Counted from the stretch's first letter, positions 17,625 to 26,633 are shown. The stretch: 64,000 bases of DNA from Cytobacillus firmus (GCF_023612095.1 NZ_CP086235.1:207001-271000); one strand, 5' to 3'. Program-made: numbers and translations. The notes: a model not told the origin generated them from the letters alone.

Positions 17625-19211
17625 TTGAAGGTTTTAGAAGCAGATTCCCTGCTTGCAGGAATCGACGAGACGAGCAATCAATTATCCATCCTTAAAGATC
17701 AGATAAGTCAAGTTCAGGTATCCATCCAGGAGCTGGTGTCTCTTGAAGGTGCTTTTAAAGGGCAGGGCGGCCAGGCCATACGTGCGTTTTACCTGGATTG
17801 TCACCAGCCTTTCCTGCAATTCCTTGAAACCTGGATTGATGAGTATCAATCGTATTTAAAAAGTTTTATAGGTTCATTGAAAGCTCTTGAACCCTCCCCA
17901 TCAGGCTTTATCCGCCAGGAATTTCTGGAGCATGAGCTCAAACAAGGGCTGAGAAACACTCTTCAGATCACTGCGGATCTCACACAGGAAGCGAATGACA
18001 TCATTAAGTCTGTAAGCGATATTGTTGCGCTTCCGCCGCTGGAGGATGGCCGTTTTATCCAGGCAGCAAAGAGTGCCGAGGACTCAAGCCGCGAAACCGC
18101 TGAGAAATTGGAACACTTCGACCATCGGGAAACAGCTGCTCTGGACCCTCTCCTGCAAGATCTATCCCACATGAACCAATACATCCAAAAAATCGCGGGC
18201 ATGTTCCAAAGCGGCAGCTTATCTCTGACGCAATACCAGCCTAAATCTCTCAACTGGAAGGAATTCCACGAGGAGATATCGAATCCCAATCCAGAAAGCG
18301 GGCAAGGTATTCTTCAGGATATAGCTGAAGGAGCTATTGGAGGGGCATCCAAAGCCGTAGGGGATACATGGGACGGGCTGAAGTCAACCTATGAGCTGGG
18401 GAGAACCATCATGGGCCCATTTAGTCCACTGTTTTTGGGAAGTGAGTTGCTGTTTAACCGTGACCAGCTGCTCGAAAATCAAAGGAATCACCAGGAATTT
18501 TATTTGGGAATTATAAATGACCCGATAGGAAAAGTGAGCCAGGCTCTGGATATGCCGAAATATATATGGTCAGCTGTTACCAGCGCATGGGAGCGGGATG
18601 TTGTAAATGGTGACGCCAAGAGCCGGACAGCCTTCTTTACCTATGGGCTGACTTCCCTTGGAATTGGTATTCTTGGAGATAAGGGGATCGGGAAAGCTGG
18701 AACCATTGCCAAGACGGTTCGTCAGGCTGGTAAAGGAGAGAAGGCACTTCCGATTTACACTCCGGTTCAGACACCGGCAGTGGCTGGAGGACTGGTTCAG
18801 GGGCCAGTGCCGTATAATGTTCTTTTTGATCCGTTGGCGAAGATTAAGACGGTGACTGATGATGTGTTTGGGGTTAAGGGTACGGGTAAATATCAAGTTG
18901 GAGCATATAAAGATATTAAAGGAGTAGAAGGACTTGATGCCCATCATGTAGGACAGAAGGCAGCAATGAAAAAATTAGTAGATAATTATGACTTAAATAC
19001 GGCACCTGCAATTAATGTTCCAAAGGTGGGGCACACCATTAAAGGACCTAATGGAATAGTTTCTAGAAGTACAAAAGGAATAGATACTCCTAGACAGTTA
19101 TTGGCAAGAGATATTAGGGAACTTAGAAGAGTCTATGATGACATACCGAATTCTACTTTAAAAGAACTTATAGAATTAAACAAAAAAATGTATCCAGAAA
19201 TGAGGAAGTAA
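17625..19211 (+). CDS. LXG-domain polymorphic toxin with HNH/EndoVII-type (AHH) tail
   Basis: Secreted toxin of the type VII (ESX) pathway. I place the start at the TTG of 17625, giving the family-typical N-terminus M-K-V-L-E-A-D-S-L-L, with GGAG nine bases ahead; the ATG at 17580 has no ribosome binding site. LXG helical region about residues 1-200; glycine-rich linker to about 415 ending in the conserved PVPYNVLFDPL; toxin domain about 420-528 with DAHHVGQKAAMKKL near residue 440, an AHH-type nuclease signature. The immunity gene follows after one base. No small LXG partner genes are seen upstream. This is the only LXG gene in the window that keeps its N-terminus. Confidence 0.9.
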   Translation: MKVLEADSLLAGIDETSNQLSILKDQISQVQVSIQELVSLEGAFKGQGGQAIRAFYLDCHQPFLQFLETWIDEYQSYLKSFIGSLKALEPSPSGFIRQEFLEHELKQGLRNTLQITADLTQEANDIIKSVSDIVALPPLEDGRFIQAAKSAEDSSRETAEKLEHFDHRETAALDPLLQDLSHMNQYIQKIAGMFQSGSLSLTQYQPKSLNWKEFHEEISNPNPESGQGILQDIAEGAIGGASKAVGDTWDGLKSTYELGRTIMGPFSPLFLGSELLFNRDQLLENQRNHQEFYLGIINDPIGKVSQALDMPKYIWSAVTSAWERDVVNGDAKSRTAFFTYGLTSLGIGILGDKGIGKAGTIAKTVRQAGKGEKALPIYTPVQTPAVAGGLVQGPVPYNVLFDPLAKIKTVTDDVFGVKGTGKYQVGAYKDIKGVEGLDAHHVGQKAAMKKLVDNYDLNTAPAINVPKVGHTIKGPNGIVSRSTKGIDTPRQLLARDIRELRRVYDDIPNSTLKELIELNKKMYPEMRK

Positions 19212-19212
19212 A

Positions 19213-19563
19213 ATGAATGATATTTTTGTTAAATCACTTTATGAGACTATCGTTAAAGAGAACCTTCAACTATACAAGAACTTGTATGAAACAACGAATG
19301 TTACTTCTAAAACAGATGATTATTGGAAAAAAGCTATTGGTTTTTACGATAGTTTAACTGACGAAAATAAAGATACTTTAATGAGAATAATTGAACAAAC
19401 CATGATTGATACAATTTCAAACATGCTAGGTGTAATTGATGGAAGCTCAACTTTAAATGATTGTCTGTTAGAACCGAAATTACTGCTTGATTCTAACGAC
19501 ACAGAAGGAGAACTACAGGATTTGTTTTTAGAATTCATAGAAGAAAGAGGTAGCAACAGCTAA
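19213..19563 (+). CDS. Probable immunity protein of the LXG toxin
   Basis: 116 aa, acidic and helical, starting one base after the toxin stop, the usual arrangement for a cognate immunity gene. I do not recognise the family; visible stretches are IDGSSTLNDCLLEPKLLL and DLFLEFIEERG. Role is inferred from position and charge. A copy of the hairpin repeat begins only 5 bases after its stop. Confidence 0.75.
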   Translation: MNDIFVKSLYETIVKENLQLYKNLYETTNVTSKTDDYWKKAIGFYDSLTDENKDTLMRIIEQTMIDTISNMLGVIDGSSTLNDCLLEPKLLLDSNDTEGELQDLFLEFIEERGSNS

Positions 19564-19567
19564 TTGT

Positions 19568-19631
19568 GAAAACAGGTGCCTGACCCCAACTATACTACCG
19601 CTTTAAAGGGCTGAGGGTCAGGCCCCTTTTT
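19568..19631 (+). repeat. 64-bp hairpin repeat, copy 2
   Basis: Same sequence and orientation as copy 1 (CTTTAAA variant of the loop). The next toxin-tail frame begins with an ATG two bases after its T-run. Confidence 0.92.
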
Positions 19632-19632
19632 A

Positions 19633-19941
19633 ATGTCTATACCACCTGTAAGATATGAACCAAAAACAATTGAAGAAGTCATAAGAATGCGTCAAGGAAA
19701 AGGACCAACAACTAAAATGATGCATGGTGACAAAAATATAGAAGCACACCATAGACAACAAGTCCCAGTTAAGAATGGTGGGATATTAGATGAATTAGAA
19801 CAAAGAACTCATAGAGGTGGAGGAAATCATACACGTCATGATAAGCCATCCCAGTTATCTCCTTCTCAAAGAGCCAAGGAAATTAGAGAACACTATAAAG
19901 AAAGAGGGAAAGAATATATACTACCAGGAGAAGGAATTTAA
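19633..19941 (+). CDS. Displaced toxin tail, HNH/EndoVII-like (HH) nuclease domain
   Basis: A 102-aa frame that consists only of a toxin C-terminal domain: EAHHRQQVPV, GGILDELEQRTH, GGGNHTRHDKPS and SPSQRAKEIREHY. The paired histidines and later HTRH resemble HNH/EndoVII-fold toxins. There is no LXG or other delivery domain, and the ATG lies directly after the hairpin repeat without a ribosome binding site, so it is probably a silent cassette rather than an expressed toxin. The SUKH gene 15 bases downstream fits as its immunity gene. Confidence 0.7.
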   Translation: MSIPPVRYEPKTIEEVIRMRQGKGPTTKMMHGDKNIEAHHRQQVPVKNGGILDELEQRTHRGGGNHTRHDKPSQLSPSQRAKEIREHYKERGKEYILPGEGI

Positions 19942-19956
19942 AAGGAGGAAAACTGA

Positions 19957-20391
19957 GTGACTAGAGATGAGATTTCAAAATTATTAGATGGTATATTAGA
20001 TAAAGAATTAGGAAATTTAGATATTCCCTCGGCGAGTGATTGGGAAAATATCGAAAAAAAGTTTGGATGTCAATTTCCATCGGAATTTAAATTTTTTATA
20101 GAGTTAATGTCTGAATATTCGTTTCCGGGAGATATCTTAAATGTTTCCAATGGTAATACAAATGGAAATGACACTATTGAATTTACCTATGACTATGAAA
20201 TGAAACAGGGGGGATGGAAGGAAGAATTAATCCCATTTTATAGTATAGGTAATGGTGATTACTTCTGTCTTCTTTCCAATGAGTGTCCGAACACTGGAGT
20301 TTACTATTATTCACATGAAGATACTAATATAGATAAAGAAGCTAATAACTTTGAAGAATGGTTAAAACAGTTGCCAACTTTTTTGAGTTAA
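19957..20391 (+). CDS. SUKH (SMI1/KNR4) family immunity protein
   Basis: 144 aa with the SUKH pattern: WENIEKKFGCQFPSEFKFFI near the N-terminus, a central FYSIGNGDYFCLL and NFEEWLKQLP at the end. SUKH proteins neutralise many nuclease toxins of contact-dependent or type VII systems. The GTG start follows AAAGGAGG, so unlike the toxin tail before it this gene has its own good translation signal. Presumed partner: the HH tail at 19633. Confidence 0.85.
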   Translation: MTRDEISKLLDGILDKELGNLDIPSASDWENIEKKFGCQFPSEFKFFIELMSEYSFPGDILNVSNGNTNGNDTIEFTYDYEMKQGGWKEELIPFYSIGNGDYFCLLSNECPNTGVYYYSHEDTNIDKEANNFEEWLKQLPTFLS

Positions 20392-20461
20392 TAAATAAAA
20401 ACCTTGATTGGCTAAATGCCTTTCAAGGTTTCTTTTTGTGGTGACTACCTGGTGCTAATAA

Positions 20462-21011
20462 ACTGTACACCAGGCTGGTAAAAGAGAGAAGGCACTTTCA
20501 GACACCAGCAGTGGCTGGAGGACTGGCTCAGGGGCCCGTGCATATAATGTTCTTTTTGATCCATTGACGAAGATTAAGATGGTGACTGAGAAAGCCTTTG
20601 GAGTTAAGGGTTTAGGGTAAGCCCAAAACAAGGGTGCCTAGAACAAATGGAAAATGGGTAGGAGAACCTGGAAATGGAACATGGTATTCAGATAAGCCAG
20701 AAGTTAATAAGGTAACTAATGGTGAGGGTGTAGAATTCCTTGATGGCAGACCTAATTTCACGCCATGGAGTAAAGGATCCATAAAGTTTAAAGAAGGTAT
20801 GTTAGAGGGGTCAAAAAATGACTTTAATTTGGTTTATGAAAAAATAATGCAATTGAAAGGATATAAATCAATGAATCAGGCAAAGGTTTGGTTAAAAGAA
20901 AAAGGATTAACCCCTCATCATAAAAGTATTACTGAAATTGAATTAATCCCAACAGATTTGCATGGAAATATACCCCATATTGGTTCAGCGTCTGATTTAA
21001 GAGGAGGATAA
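20462..21011 (+). pseudogene. Displaced LXG linker fragment plus WHH-like nuclease tail
   Basis: 20462-20619 is homologous to the linker of the complete LXG toxin (GKREKAL, then YNVLFDPLTKIK) but carries an internal deletion and ends in a one-base frameshift (GGG TAA). The toxin domain continues in the next frame from about 20620: KWVGEPGNGTWYSD, TPWSKGSIKFKEG, then LTPHHKSITEIELIP and HGNIPHIG, the HH-x-P-H-x-H-x-G arrangement of WHH-type nucleases, as in B. subtilis YobL-like proteins. N-terminal delivery domain absent. Confidence 0.8.
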
Positions 21012-21016
21012 TAAAA

Positions 21017-21580
21017 ATGAATCAAAAATTAAAGAGCGCACTAACTAAAATAATAGACACAGAAATAGTAGTTTCCCAAAAGAAAGATGCCTATAAATCT
21101 ATTCATATGATTGAAAATGTCTATGGTGTAGATTTACCATCAGATTATAAAGAGTTTTTACTTGAATATGGAGGAAGTTTTATAAAAGATAATATAATGT
21201 ATAAGCCAATTGAAATTACGCCCATCACTCACAAGGATGGTTTTGATTCCATTGGTGGTTTTTATGGTATTACAGATGATAACTATAATATTGAATCGGT
21301 TATTAAAACCTATAAAGATGTTTTAGGGAAAGTATTGATGCCTATTGCAGATGCAGATGGGGGAGATTTATTGTGTATAGGGATAAAAGGTCAATATAAA
21401 GATAAAATTTACTATTGGCATCATGAAGGAGAAGCTTCAAAAGATGGAAAAGAATATGTTTATCTCATAGCAAATTCTTTTGAAGAATTCATTCTAAAAT
21501 TCACACCTCATCAGAGAGAGCAAAATGTAAATTTAGATGATATCGAATTATTTTTAGATGAAGATTTACTAAAAGACTAA
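21017..21580 (+). CDS. SUKH family immunity protein (YobK-like)
   Basis: 187 aa. SUKH features: IENVYGVDLPSDYKEFLLEYGG, a DADGGDLLCIGIKG core and FEEFILKF. AGAGGAGG precedes the ATG, 5 bases after the WHH-like tail, marking it as that toxin's immunity gene. The same pairing of a WHH-type toxin tail with a SUKH protein is known from YobL-YobK. Intact and probably still translated. Confidence 0.85.
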   Translation: MNQKLKSALTKIIDTEIVVSQKKDAYKSIHMIENVYGVDLPSDYKEFLLEYGGSFIKDNIMYKPIEITPITHKDGFDSIGGFYGITDDNYNIESVIKTYKDVLGKVLMPIADADGGDLLCIGIKGQYKDKIYYWHHEGEASKDGKEYVYLIANSFEEFILKFTPHQREQNVNLDDIELFLDEDLLKD

Positions 21581-21735
21581 ATTGTAATGAGAACATGTAA
21601 TAATACTTACACATATGCCTGGGCTTAGCATTACTACCATTAAGTTAAAGAAATTATACGCAAATAAATAACAGCACCCTCTAAAATTATAGAGAGGTGC
21701 TGTTTTGTAGTGCCTGAGAGCGGGATGTCGGATTT

Positions 21736-21802
21736 ACATGTGCCTGACCTCAACTCTACTACTGCATTAAAGGGCTGAGGATCTAGGGTCTAGCCCCTTT
21801 TT
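21736..21802 (+). repeat. 64-bp hairpin repeat, diverged copy 3
   Basis: Recognisable GTGCCTGACCTCAACTCTAC start and AAAGGGCTGAGG loop, but the right arm has been altered by an inserted TCTAGG-type duplication. LXG homology starts within four bases of its end. Confidence 0.8.
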
Positions 21803-22864
21803 ATGAAGCAATACCAGCCTAAATCTCTCAACTGGAAGGAATTCCACGAGGAAATATCGAATCCCAATCCAGAAAGCGGGCAAAGTATTCTTCAGGATAT
21901 AGCTGAAGGAGCTATTGAAGGGGCATCCAAAGCCGTAGGGGATACATGGGACGGACTGAAGTCAACCTATGAGCTGGGGAGAACCACCATGGGCCCATTT
22001 AGTCCGCTGTTTTTGGGCAGTGAATTGCTGTTTAACCGTGAGCAGCTGCTCGAAAACCAGAGGAAGCACCAGGAATTTTATTTGGGCATTATAAATGACC
22101 CTATAGGAAAAGTGAGCCAGGCTTTGGATGTGCCGAAATATATATGGTCCGCTGTCTCCAGCGCATGGGAGCGGGATGTTGTAAATGGGGATGCCAAGAG
22201 CCGGACAGCTTTCTTTACCTATGGTTTGACTTCCCTTGGAATTGGTATTCTTGGGGATAAGGGGATTGGGAAGGCTGGAGCCATTGCCAAGACGGTTCGC
22301 CAGGCTGGTAAAGGGAAGAAGTCGATTTTTACGCCAGTTCAGACACCTGCTCTGGCAGGAGGTGGACTGGCACAGGGACCGGTGCCGTATAATGTTCTTT
22401 TTGATCCGTTGACCAAGATTAAGACGGTGACTGATGGTGTGTTTGGAGTTAAGGGTACGGGTAAATATTATAAAAACTATAAATCTGTGGAATATACTGG
22501 AACAACGAAGGTTAATGGAGAAGAAAGAGATATTAGCCGGCGGGTTTTTCAAAGGATTGATATCGATTATAAGAGAATCGATCCTGATACTGGCATGACA
22601 AATTTTCAATTAATGAAAAAAGGAAGAGCACCAATTTGGAAAGATGGAACAGTTATAGAGCTTCATCATTTAATTTAAAGAGAACCAGGATCAATGGTGG
22701 CAATTCCTGCTAGTATGCATGATGAATATAATAAAATTTTGCATGGTTTGGTGGAGAATGGTGGGAGCTTTAGAAATGACCCTGTATTAAAAAAGCACTA
22801 CGACAACTTTAGAAGTAAATATTGGAGATGGAGAGCTAAGCAAATAGATAAAAGTGAATTGTAA
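21803..22864 (+). pseudogene. N-terminally truncated LXG toxin with LHH nuclease tail and a nonsense mutation
   Basis: From 21806 the sequence is nearly identical to the middle of the complete LXG toxin (KQYQPKSLNWKEFHEE onwards). It ends in an LHH-type nuclease domain (VIELHHLI). A TAA at 22676-22678 interrupts the nuclease directly after HHLI, where the homologous tail at 24360 has CAA. Reading through gives REPGSMVAI, HGLVENGGSFRND and YWRWRAKQ up to 22864, matching the sister domain. The LXG delivery domain is lost at hairpin repeat copy 3. Confidence 0.88.
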
Positions 22865-22879
22865 AAGGAGGAACCTTGA

Positions 22880-23329
22880 TTGGATAAAAAGGAATTAATA
22901 AAATTTATTAATGAACATAAGGAATCAGATGACTTTACAGGTGGAGTAGATGAAAGTCAAATTAATTCTATCCAAAATGAGCTAGGGGTGGAATTACCAG
23001 CAAGTTACAAGTGGTTCTTAACTACCTATGGTTCTGGTGGGTTATTTGGAGTTGATATTTTAGGAGTGGCTAAGTCAAATAGAGCTCCTGTTGTTGTTAA
23101 TACAAAGAGATATAGAGATTTAGGAATGGACAAGGATTTAGTAGTTATTGAAGATGCTGGAGAATATGCTTATTGTCTATACATCAGTGAAATGGAGAAT
23201 AATGAGTGCCCGGTAATAGCGTGGAATAGACCAGGGGGACTTGATGACTACAATACAGCAAAGAATTTTTATGAGCTTTTATCTCAAAGGTTGTTGGATG
23301 CAAAAGAAGCATGGGAAGAAGATTTTTAA
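22880..23329 (+). CDS. SUKH family immunity protein
   Basis: 149 aa. SUKH signature ISSIQNELGVELPASYKWFL-like N-terminus (residues about 26-50), TYGSGGLFGVDILG, and DAGEYAYCLY. AAAGGAGG lies ahead of the TTG start. Related to the SUKH gene at 24553 (shared YGSGG-GV-L-GV pattern), as expected because both partner LHH-type tails. It has stayed open although its presumed toxin has a nonsense mutation. Confidence 0.85.
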   Translation: MDKKELIKFINEHKESDDFTGGVDESQINSIQNELGVELPASYKWFLTTYGSGGLFGVDILGVAKSNRAPVVVNTKRYRDLGMDKDLVVIEDAGEYAYCLYISEMENNECPVIAWNRPGGLDDYNTAKNFYELLSQRLLDAKEAWEEDF

Positions 23330-23354
23330 GATAGATAAATAGAAAAAACTTATA

Positions 23355-23441
23355 AAGCTAGTGACTTAATTTTTTAGAATGATGAGGATTTATCTCCAGA
23401 GGAAGTAGTGGAGATTGCCTTAGCGTATAAGGAACAAAAAT
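23355..23441 (+). pseudogene. Relic of a colicin-type (Im9-like) immunity gene
   Basis: About 85 bases nearly identical to the 3' end of the intact immunity gene (25649-25734), including SPEEVVEIALAYKEQK; a TGG to TAG change breaks the frame at FWNDED. Homology continues into the downstream terminator, showing that the toxin/immunity unit at 25182-25734 once had a second copy here. Confidence 0.85.
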
Positions 23442-23558
23442 AATTTTATCTAGAGATCAATATCAACAGACCTTGTATGGCTATCTGCCATTCAAGGTCT
23501 ATTTTGTGTGTAGCTCCATAGCTGAATAACCTTTACTTAATCATAGATAATGGTGTAC

Positions 23559-23744
23559 TTACCCTAACTGGCGTTTAAATGCCTTAGTGGCGAAGAAGTA
23601 AGCGATGACCATGATACCGATGCACCAGGAAAGCGCGATCCAGATATCGTTGCCAACAGACCCTTCATACAAGAGGGTACAAATCGCATTCACGATTGAA
23701 GTCACGGGCTGGTTCTCAGCAAACACACGAACAATTTTGGGCAT
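23559..23744 (-). pseudogene. C-terminal fragment of an ABC-2 type transporter permease
   Basis: 61 codons resembling the last part of DrrB-type ABC-2 permeases: VRVFAENQPVTSIVNAICTL, a membrane helix IALSWCIGIMVIAYFFATKA and a basic end. The N-terminal three quarters and the ATPase gene are absent. On its 5' side the fragment runs up to hairpin repeat copy 4 (23751), another gene cut at a repeat. Confidence 0.75.
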
Positions 23745-23750
23745 GGTTTC

Positions 23751-23814
23751 GAAAACAGGTGCCTGACCCCAACTATACTACCGCTTTAAAGGGCTGAGGG
23801 TCAGGCCCCTTTTT
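23751..23814 (+). repeat. 64-bp hairpin repeat, copy 4
   Basis: Full copy, same orientation. An ABC permease fragment abuts it on the left and an LXG linker fragment begins three bases after its T-run on the right. Confidence 0.92.
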
Positions 23815-24537
23815 AATCGGACAGCCTTCTTTACCTATGGCCTGACTTCCCTTGGAATTGGCATTCTTGGAGATAAGGGGATCGGGAAAGCTGGAGCCAT
23901 TGCCAAGACGGTTCGACAGGCTGGTAAAGGAGAGAAGGCACTTCCGATTTATACACCGGTTCAGACACCAGCTGTGGCTGGAGGAGGAATGGCTAGGGGG
24001 CCAGTGCCGTATAATGTTCTTTTTAATCCGTTGACGAAGATTAAGACGGTGACTGATGATGTGTTTGGGGTTAAGGGTACGGGTAAAGCTGCAGGGCTTA
24101 AATCAAGGAAATTATCTTCTGAACAAATTGAATTAGACTGGCTGGATGACAAGTATACTGCTGTAGAAGTAAAAGGAACAGTTAAAGTTGGTGGAAAGAA
24201 AGTAGATGTATCCAGAAGAGTGTACCAAATTGAGATTGATAAAAATTATGTACCTAATAATCCGAAGGCATTAGGAAAGTCGAATGGAGAATTGATGGAA
24301 AAGGGTAAATCACCATATCTTGTAAAAGACGGAGTGGAAAGTAAAGTTGAATTACACCATTTAATTCAAAAAGAACCTGGTGGAATGGTTGAAATTGCGG
24401 AGTTAACTCATGATAAATACGATTCGACGCTACATGGTTTAGTTGAAAATGGAACAAGTTTTAGGAATAATCCAGAACTCGAAAAAATGTATAATAACTT
24501 TAGAAGTAACTATTGGAAAATGCGTGCTAGTGAGTAA
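23815..24537 (+). pseudogene. Start-less LXG linker with intact LHH nuclease tail
   Basis: The frame is open directly behind hairpin repeat copy 4 (RTAFFTYGLTSLGIGILG, corresponding to about residue 340 of the complete toxin) and continues without interruption through PVPYNVLFNPL to an LHH domain: VELHHLIQKEPGGMVEI, HGLVENGTSF and YWKMRA. The nuclease itself looks intact, but the delivery domain and a normal start are missing; internal GTG 23974 has no clear ribosome binding site. A silent tail cassette that could be reactivated by recombination with the complete LXG gene. Confidence 0.85.
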
Positions 24538-24552
24538 TAGGAGTGAGTTTAT

Positions 24553-24981
24553 TTGAGGGATGAAAGAATTATAAAGATGATCGAAAATTATGGTGAAGAA
24601 GATGATTTTTTTGGAGAAGTATCAGAAGAATATATTTATAAGGCTGAAGAAAGACTTAAAGTTAAATTTCCTCGAAGTTACCGCAATTTTATAAAAAAAT
24701 ATGGTTCGGGAGGAATATGTGGAGTTGAGCTTGAAGGTGTTCAGGGGAATTTAGGAGCATCTGTAGTTGATGCAACAGAGAGATGGAGAAAATTAGGGTT
24801 GGGTTTGAACTTAATTGTTTTAGAGGACTCGGGAGAATTTGTTAGATGTATGTATAGTGCAGATATTAAAGATGACAGAGTATTTAGTTGGGAAAGGGCG
24901 GGGACAGATTTACACCCAAGGTATAATACATTTGAGGACTATGTAATAGACATATTTCAAGAAGGAATTGATAACTGGTAA
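24553..24981 (+). CDS. SUKH family immunity protein
   Basis: 142 aa with SUKH features: AEERLKVKFPRSYRNFIKKY, GSGGICGVELEGV and EDSGEFVRCMY. TTG start after AATAGGAGTG. It follows the LHH tail at once and is related to the SUKH protein at 22880, so both belong to LHH-type toxins. Complete and likely translated even though its toxin is start-less. Confidence 0.85.
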   Translation: MRDERIIKMIENYGEEDDFFGEVSEEYIYKAEERLKVKFPRSYRNFIKKYGSGGICGVELEGVQGNLGASVVDATERWRKLGLGLNLIVLEDSGEFVRCMYSADIKDDRVFSWERAGTDLHPRYNTFEDYVIDIFQEGIDNW

Positions 24982-24994
24982 AAAAACAATGAGG

Positions 24995-25115
24995 TGAATC
25001 CAAGGGATATACCTATTGAGATTGAGGGAAATGGTTTTTTGCTGGTAATTGAGAACAATAGTGGAATAGTTCATTTAGAAGATTTTGAAAAAGGTACATT
25101 TGAGAATACTGCTAA
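24995..25115 (+). pseudogene. Short fragment of an unidentified gene
   Basis: About 38 codons open to the start of hairpin repeat copy 5: PRDIPIEIEGNGFLLVIENN then GIVHLEDFEKGTFENTAK. No start with a ribosome binding site, no family recognised. The frame is cut by the repeat, consistent with loss of the 3' part. Confidence 0.4.
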
Positions 25116-25179
25116 GAAAACAGGTGCCTGACCCCAACTATACTACCGCTTTAAAGGGCTGAGGGTCAGGCCCCTTTTT
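25116..25179 (+). repeat. 64-bp hairpin repeat, copy 5
   Basis: Full copy, same orientation. The E9-type DNase frame opens directly behind its T-run. Confidence 0.92.
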
Positions 25180-25181
25180 AA

Positions 25182-25502
25182 AAAGAAATAAGAAATAAAT
25201 TAATAGGTAAACAATTCAATTCCTTTGATGACTTTAGAAAAGAGTTTTGGAAGTGTGTAGCAAATTCAAGCTTTGCAAAGGAGTTTTACAACCGAAATGT
25301 TGCAAGGATGTTAGAAGGAAATGCTCCTATCGCTCCTAAAGTAGAACATTATGGTAAACATAAGTCATATATACTTCATCATAAACAGCCCATAGACAAG
25401 GGTGGAGAAGTCTACGATCTTGATAATTTAATGATTACCTCACCGAAAATGCACCAAAATATTTTAGATTCTACTTATCATTTTGGAAAGAAAGGAAAGT
25501 AA
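25182..25502 (+). pseudogene. Start-less colicin E9-type HNH DNase domain
   Basis: The frame opens right after hairpin repeat copy 5 and encodes about 106 residues that match the DNase domain of colicins E2/E9 and S-type pyocins: FDDFRKEFWKCVA, FYNRNVARMLEGNAPIAP, then the HNH core YILHHKQPIDKGGEVYDLDN and PKMHQN. The histidine pairs and final histidine of the metal site are present, so the nuclease core looks intact, but there is no start and no delivery domain. An Im9-like immunity gene follows. Only the segment from 25308 has an in-frame ATG. Confidence 0.88.
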
Positions 25503-25521
25503 TGAAGGAAAGGTGGAAAAT

Positions 25522-25734
25522 ATGAATAAAAAGTTATCTAAAGAGGAATTAGTTGAACTAGTAACTAAAATTTGTAATCCTAAGCTGTCTGATGAAGAGG
25601 TAAGCGAGTATATAGAAATTTTAGAAGAAAATGTACCTCACCCTGCTCCTAGTGACTTAATTTTTTGGAATGATGAGGATTTATCTCCAGAGGAAGTAGT
25701 GGAGATTGCCTTAGCGTATAAGGAACAAAAGTAA
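25522..25734 (+). CDS. Colicin/pyocin DNase immunity protein (Im7/Im9-like)
   Basis: 70 aa, acidic, with the family core ELVTKICNPKLSDEEVSEYI and the hallmark HPAPSDLIFW, comparable to EHPSGSDLIYY in Im9, where these residues contact the DNase. AAAGGTGG precedes the ATG. It lies 19 bases after the E9-type DNase domain. A decayed second copy of its 3' end lies at 23355-23441. Confidence 0.9.
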   Translation: MNKKLSKEELVELVTKICNPKLSDEEVSEYIEILEENVPHPAPSDLIFWNDEDLSPEEVVEIALAYKEQK

Positions 25735-25865
25735 TTTATTTAGAGATCAATATCAATAGACCTTGTATGGCTATCTGCTTTCAAGGTTTATTTTTGTGTG
25801 ATTACTCATAAAGGTATAGATATCTGACATTATGAGTATAATAACTTTTTCAGCTAAAGAGATAA

Positions 25866-25893
25866 AAAAACAGGTGCCTGGCCCCAACTCTAC
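25866..25893 (+). repeat. Left half of the hairpin repeat (copy 6)
   Basis: AAACAGGTGCCTGGCCCCAA then CTCTAC, after which the sequence switches to the antisense of a resolvase gene. The right arm is missing. Confidence 0.8.
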
Positions 25894-26359
25894 AAGATCC
25901 TTCTAACGCTCTCTGTTTCATCCCTAATTTAACATTTTCAGATAGTGTATTCCTCTCCATTTCAGCAATTGATGCCATTAATTGCACGACTAAACGCCCA
26001 ATAGGACTTCCGGTATCAAAGTTTTCCGAATAATAAATAAACTTTACTCCGAAATCTTCAAACTTGTCTAATAGTATTAGGGTATCTAACATATTCCAAG
26101 ATAGTCGAGAAATCTTCCATACGAGTACAGCTTCGAATTTGTCAGCTTCAACATCAGCAATAAGTTGTTGCATAGCAGGGCGACCCTTTATATTCTTCTC
26201 ACTGATTCCTTCATCAACATATTCTCTAGCAATATCCCAACCATAAAGTTTGGCATACTGGCGTAGAGTATCTAACTGAGCAGCAATACTATAACCTTCA
26301 TTTGCTTGTTCTTCGGTTGACACACGACAGTAAATGGCTACACGTCTAATTTCATTCAT
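25894..26359 (-). pseudogene. Serine recombinase fragment with a lost active-site arginine
   Basis: N-terminal resolvase domain of a large serine recombinase ([19 protein letters not shown], related to the element recombinase at 6829-8724). It covers about 155 residues and is cut at the half hairpin repeat; recombinase, zinc-ribbon and coiled-coil parts are gone. The motif expected as DRLSRN reads SRLSWN, so the second conserved arginine is tryptophan (CGG to TGG is one change). Doubly inactive; evidence for an earlier, different integrative element in this region. Confidence 0.88.
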
Positions 26360-26633
26360 AAAAATCCTTCCTTCCTAAATATTTTAATATGAAAAAATGA
26401 ATAAAGGGAAAGAATGTTAATTAACACAGAATAGGAGTCTCCTAGAAAAGGGCAAATTTAACTGTTAATAATAACACCATTTGATGTAGCCTATTGGAAG
26501 GGGAAATTTTCCTACTGATCAAGCAGCTAGTTTATTAATATTTATTAGCGTAGTTTAGAACAAATTGTAGAAGAAGGAAATCATATAAGAATGTAGAATT
26601 TTGTGATTATACAAAAACAAGGGAGGTAGCTTT

